A DNA stretch of 64,000 nt from Symbiodinium natans (taxonomy: Eukaryota > Sar > Dinophyceae > Suessiales > Symbiodiniaceae): assembly GCA_905221605.1 (NCBI GenBank), contig CAJNDS010000001.1:1818525-1882524 (forward strand), written 5' to 3'. Positions 61,236 through 64,000 of the stretch are shown here, one piece after another. The notes below the pieces were generated by a model, which saw nothing but the letters and a program-made list of their open reading frames with translations, ran no database searches and had not been told where the DNA came from. Numbering within the stretch: position 1 is the first letter of the stretch; every line of letters starts with the position of its first letter. A program made the position numbers and the translations under genes.

Positions 61236-61804
61236 AAAAACCCTGACAAACCCCGAAGCCCTCAATCCTACACAACCCCCCTAAACACGAGTTGGAAAAC
61301 ACATCCGAAGAGGCCCAAAGGGCCTGCCCTAAACCCTAAACCCTAAACCCTAAACCCCAAACCCTAAACCCTAAACCCTAAACCCTAAACCCTAAACCCT
61401 AAAGCCCAAACCCCCAAACCCTAAGAGGCCAAAGGGCCTGCATGATGTGGTTCGACCGTGACCCGCAGAGCCAAAGGTACCTTTCAACGGAAGTAGGTTA
61501 TTAGGATCTTAAAGTCTGGCGTTAGGGTTTAGGGGTTTAGGGGTTTAGGGGTTTAGGGTTTAGGGTTTAGGGTTTAGGGTTTAGGGTTTAGGGTTTAGGG
61601 TTTAGGGTTTAGGGTTTATTGTTTAGGGTTTAGGGTTTAGGGTTTAGGGTTTAGGGTTTAGGGTTTAGGGTTTAGGGTTTAGGGTTTAGGGTTTAGGGTT
61701 TAGGGTTTAGGGTTTAGGGTTTAGGGTTTAGGGTTTAGGGCTTAGCGATAGGGTTTCGGGTTTAGGGTCTGGGGTCGTATGGGTTTAGGGGCTTAGGGGT
61801 GTAG
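61233..61804. repeat. CCCTAAA then TTTAGGG array, one island
   Basis: C-rich at 61328-61420. The island at 61425-61525 is open on the plus strand (ACMMWFDRDPQSQR before GTACC). Nearly perfect TTTAGGG at 61550-61740. Confidence 0.9.
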
Positions 61805-61977
61805 GACTTCAAAGTGACGGCCTTTGTCAACAAGACCTGCGAAAAGAGATGTATGAGGTCCTGAGGAGTTTGGGTTCAGACTTTGTGCGGATAGCCCGCA
61901 CCGCCCCACGCCCACCCTCGCCGTCGACTTCCAACAGTACAAGCTCGGCCATAATGAAGACGTGCAAAAAACCCTAA
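61805..61977 (+). CDS. Possible terminal exon, 57 codons
   Basis: After GTAG|G the plus strand reads LQSDGLCQQDLRKEMYEVLR, SLGSDFVRIARTAPRPPSPS and ends AIMKTCKKP, stop. A helical start and Ser/Pro-rich end in one unbroken frame. The stop lies in the first unit of the following CCCTAAA run, which weakens the call. Confidence 0.35.
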
Positions 61978-62291
61978 CCCCTAAACCCTAAAGGTTTGCT
62001 ACCCTCGACTAGGTTCCCACAAGGCAAGGAGAAAACATCTTTGCTGGATGGGGCCAAACAGCAACAAGAAAGCCACAGAGGACAAGGAAAGAAAGGGTGT
62101 ACCTCTGGGATCTGATTGTACTTTCTCAACCCCTAAACCCCTAAACCCCTAAACCCCTAAACCCCTAAACCCCTAAACCCCTAAACCCCTAAACCCCTAA
62201 ACCCCTAAACCCCTAAACCCCTAAACCCCTAAACCCCTAAACCCTAAACCCTAAACCCTAAACCTAAACCCTAAACCCTAGACCCCCAGAA
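61978..62291. repeat. Island, then CCCCTAAA array
   Basis: The island at 61992-62120 is open on the plus strand (GKEKTSLLDGAKQQQESHRG). 62130-62240 is about 15 homogeneous CCCCTAAA (8-bp) units. Confidence 0.9.
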
Positions 62292-62362
62292 TCTCGCCCG
62301 AGGCTCCCACAGACCACTGCTAGCGGCTGCAAGTGGCAGCAACGAAGCCGCCTGCGTGTTCA
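62292..62362 (+). CDS. Possible exon, ankyrin-like
   Basis: Acceptor CCCAG|A is followed by NLARGSHRPLLAAASGSNEA then ACVF. 'RPLLAAASGSNEA' resembles the start of an ankyrin repeat. A related 20-bp stretch occurs near 35540. Weak. Confidence 0.25.
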
Positions 62363-63294
62363 GGGTTTAGGGTTTAGGGTTTAGGGTTTAGGGATTAGGA
62401 TTTAGGGTTTAGGGTTTAGGGTTTAGGGCTTAGGGTTTAGGGTTTAGGGTTTAGGGTTTTGGGCTTAGGGCTTAGGGTTTAGGGGTGTAGGGTTTCGCGT
62501 TTAGTAGGGCTTGGGGTTTGGGATTAGAGCGGGCATTTGGGGTTTAGGGTCGCGAGCTTAGGGTCTGTAGCTGCATAAGGGCCCTGAAAACTCTACAAGT
62601 ACAAAAACCGGCATGTTTTCAGTCTCGTAGAAAACTCCCACCCGCAAAGTGTGACCTTCTGCATTATGTTGAGTGTAGCTTCCCACATGGTGATTTTGGC
62701 CAGGGGTTTTCGGAGAACTGCCCTAAGCCCTATAAACCCTAAAGCCTGGACCCTGAGCCAAAAAAACCCTAAGCCCCAAACCGTACCCCTCACGCCCACC
62801 AGCAAAAAAAAGCTAAGACCTAAACCCTAGGTAGACCCCAAACCCCTAAACCCCTAAACCCCTAAACCCCAAACCCTAAACCCCAAACCCTAAACCCTAA
62901 ACCCTAAACCCTAAACCCGAAACCCTAAACCCTAAACCCTAAACTCAAAGACACCCGGAGTGGAGTCCTGGCCCGGCAAGAGTGCTGCAGGAAGCGTCGC
63001 GGCAAGGGCTATCACGGGCAGCGGCCTCTCCGGTCGGTTCGGGAGGGTTTGGGGTTAAGGGGTTTAGGGTTTAGGGTTTAGGGTTTAGGGGTTCAGGGGT
63101 TCAGGGGTTCAGGGGTTTAGGGTTCAGGGGTTCAGGGGTTCGGGGGTTCAGGGGTTCAGGGGTTCAGGGGTTCAGGGGTTCCGGGGTTCAGGGGTTCAGG
63201 GGTTCAGGGTTTAGGGAAGTTTAGGGTTTAGGGTTTAGGGTTTAGGGTTTAGGGTTTAGGGTTTAGGGTTTAGGGTTTAGTGTAACCCCAAAAG
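62363..63294. repeat. TTTAGGG, CCCTAAA and TTCAGGGG arrays, two islands
   Basis: TTTAGGG at 62366-62540. Island at 62585-62720, open on both strands. CCCTAAA at 62840-62943. Island at 62945-63045 (minus: RPLPVIALAATLPAALLPGQ). 63085-63210 is mostly homogeneous TTCAGGGG. TTTAGGG at 63222-63280. Confidence 0.9.
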
Positions 63295-63390
63295 ATACCC
63301 TCATTTAGAGAGCTTCTCTGTCCTCTCCTCAAAGTCCTTAAGCTGCGAAAATGGCGCGCGAAGCCTTCCGCCAAGTCCCCAGGCATTGGG
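63295..63390 (-). CDS. Possible terminal exon
   Basis: The minus strand reads NAWGLGGRLRAPFSQLKDFE then ERTEKLSK and stop near 63320. Helical and charged. The acceptor is not defined. Confidence 0.3.
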
Positions 63391-63489
63391 GTTCAAGGTT
63401 TTGGGTTTAGGGTTTAGGATTTAGGATTTAGGATTTAGGATTTAGGATTTAGGGTGGGTTTAGGGTGGAGGGTTTAGGGTTTAGGGTCT

Positions 63490-63602
63490 ATTAACCAAAC
63501 TACAACTGTACTTCTCACCCACATATACGCCCCTGAAGTGCCCTAATGTGGTTATAAGTACAGTTACAAGTACAGTTATAATTGGTACCATGAACCTCCA
63601 AG
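63490..63602. mobile_element. MITE-A, left end replaced by TTTAGGG
   Basis: The family interior (ACTGTACTTCTCACCCACAT) and right end GGTACCATGAACCTCCAAG are present. The left terminus is missing and TTTAGGG repeat abuts the break. Confidence 0.75.
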
Positions 63603-63654
63603 CACTCAAGGCAAGGAGGTCTGCCCGCCCGCATTTCCTCTTCATTTGCGTACT

Positions 63655-63727
63655 ATAGGGGTCGGAATCATTACGAATAGTCTTCCCTTATGGCCCCTTT
63701 ATGAAATCTACTAGAATAACCCCCCAA
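63655..63727. mobile_element. MITE-E copy, inverted
   Basis: TATAGGGGTCGGAAT at the left to TAGAATAACCCCCCAAG at the right. It matches the reverse complement of 20436-20523 over most of its length. Confidence 0.5.
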
Positions 63728-63751
63728 GACCCTGTTCTTCTAATTCTTCAG

Positions 63752-63870
63752 GCCGCTATATGATCGTCTTGTCTTTGACGCCGCATTCTGCTCCCTCATC
63801 AGCCGCTCCCTCTCGGCTTGGCGCTCGCTGCGATCTGCTCATCCTCGCCAACCAAGCTGCTCAAGTGTTC
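63752..63870 (+). CDS. Possible internal exon
   Basis: Acceptor CTTCAG|G with a preceding pyrimidine tract. The plus strand reads PLYDRLVFDAAFCSLISRSL then SAWRSLRSAHPRQPS. 'LYDRLvFD...LI.RSL' faintly recalls the myosin motor 'LYxRLFDWLV..IN.SL' block with one extra residue. Myosin is only a suggestion. Confidence 0.35.
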
Positions 63871-64000
63871 GCCGCCCTAAACCCTGAACCCTAAATCCTA
63901 ATCCCTAAGCCCTCAACCCTCAACCCTAAAGCCTAAAGCCTAAAGCCTAAAGCCTAAACCCTAAACCCTAAACCCTAAACCCTAAACCCTAAACCCTAAA
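63871..64000. repeat. CCCTAAA array at window end
   Basis: CCTAAAG variants (63928-63955) then nearly perfect CCCTAAA to the edge. Confidence 0.95.

Noticed and set aside
1..64000. tRNA, rRNA or spliced-leader genes
   Set aside because: No cloverleaf, rRNA core motif or recognisable dinoflagellate spliced-leader sequence was seen by eye.

Overview
The window looks like nuclear DNA of a dinoflagellate, most likely a Symbiodiniaceae-like alga. Four things point that way: plant/alga-type TTTAGGG telomere-like repeats throughout; a fragment of a chlorophyll a/c light-harvesting protein; introns with GC or GA donors and AG|G acceptors; and a DIRS-type tyrosine-recombinase retroelement with a methyltransferase-like domain. 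No prokaryotic operons, rRNA or tRNA genes were recognised.

Layout. Positions 1-1.8 kb hold telomere-like arrays, two minus-strand light-harvesting exons and a short inverted-repeat element (called MITE-A here). Positions 2.2-16.4 kb are one nested mobile-element block. A minus-strand DIRS-like retroelement (gag-like, reverse transcriptase, RNase H, methyltransferase-like, tyrosine recombinase) is split in its gag-like region by an 8.56-kb plus-strand DNA transposon (6529-15089). That transposon has matching 12-bp terminal inverted repeats, a 2-bp target duplication (AA), a transposase-like gene, at least three other genes and a palindrome array with a 31-bp period. Its non-coding gaps also contain telomere-like arrays.

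Positions 16.7-64 kb are a mosaic. Arrays of TTTAGGG/CCCTAAA and their variants (TTTTGGGG, TTTAGGC, TTGAGGG, TCTAGGG, TTCAGGGG) surround non-repetitive islands of about 50-350 bp. Several islands are exons. The best case is a complete six-exon ubiquitin-like/ankyrin gene at 45070-47037 (minus). Its exons sum to 1092 nt, which is 363 codons plus a stop, with every splice phase agreeing. Its first intron is almost pure TTTAGGG repeat bounded by an 8-bp direct repeat. A second gene (42.6-43.2 kb, minus) encodes an MLLE (PABC-like) domain whose splice donor is the GT of GTTTAGGG. The other islands give short exon candidates on both strands. Many are weak, because short GC-rich stretches are often open by chance.

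The main idea is that telomere-like repeat behaves as intron and spacer filler here. It carries GT and AG|G within its own unit, occurs inside introns, transposon gaps and MITEs, flips orientation from island to island, and has diverged locally into homogeneous variants. At least five families of short inverted-repeat elements are interspersed.
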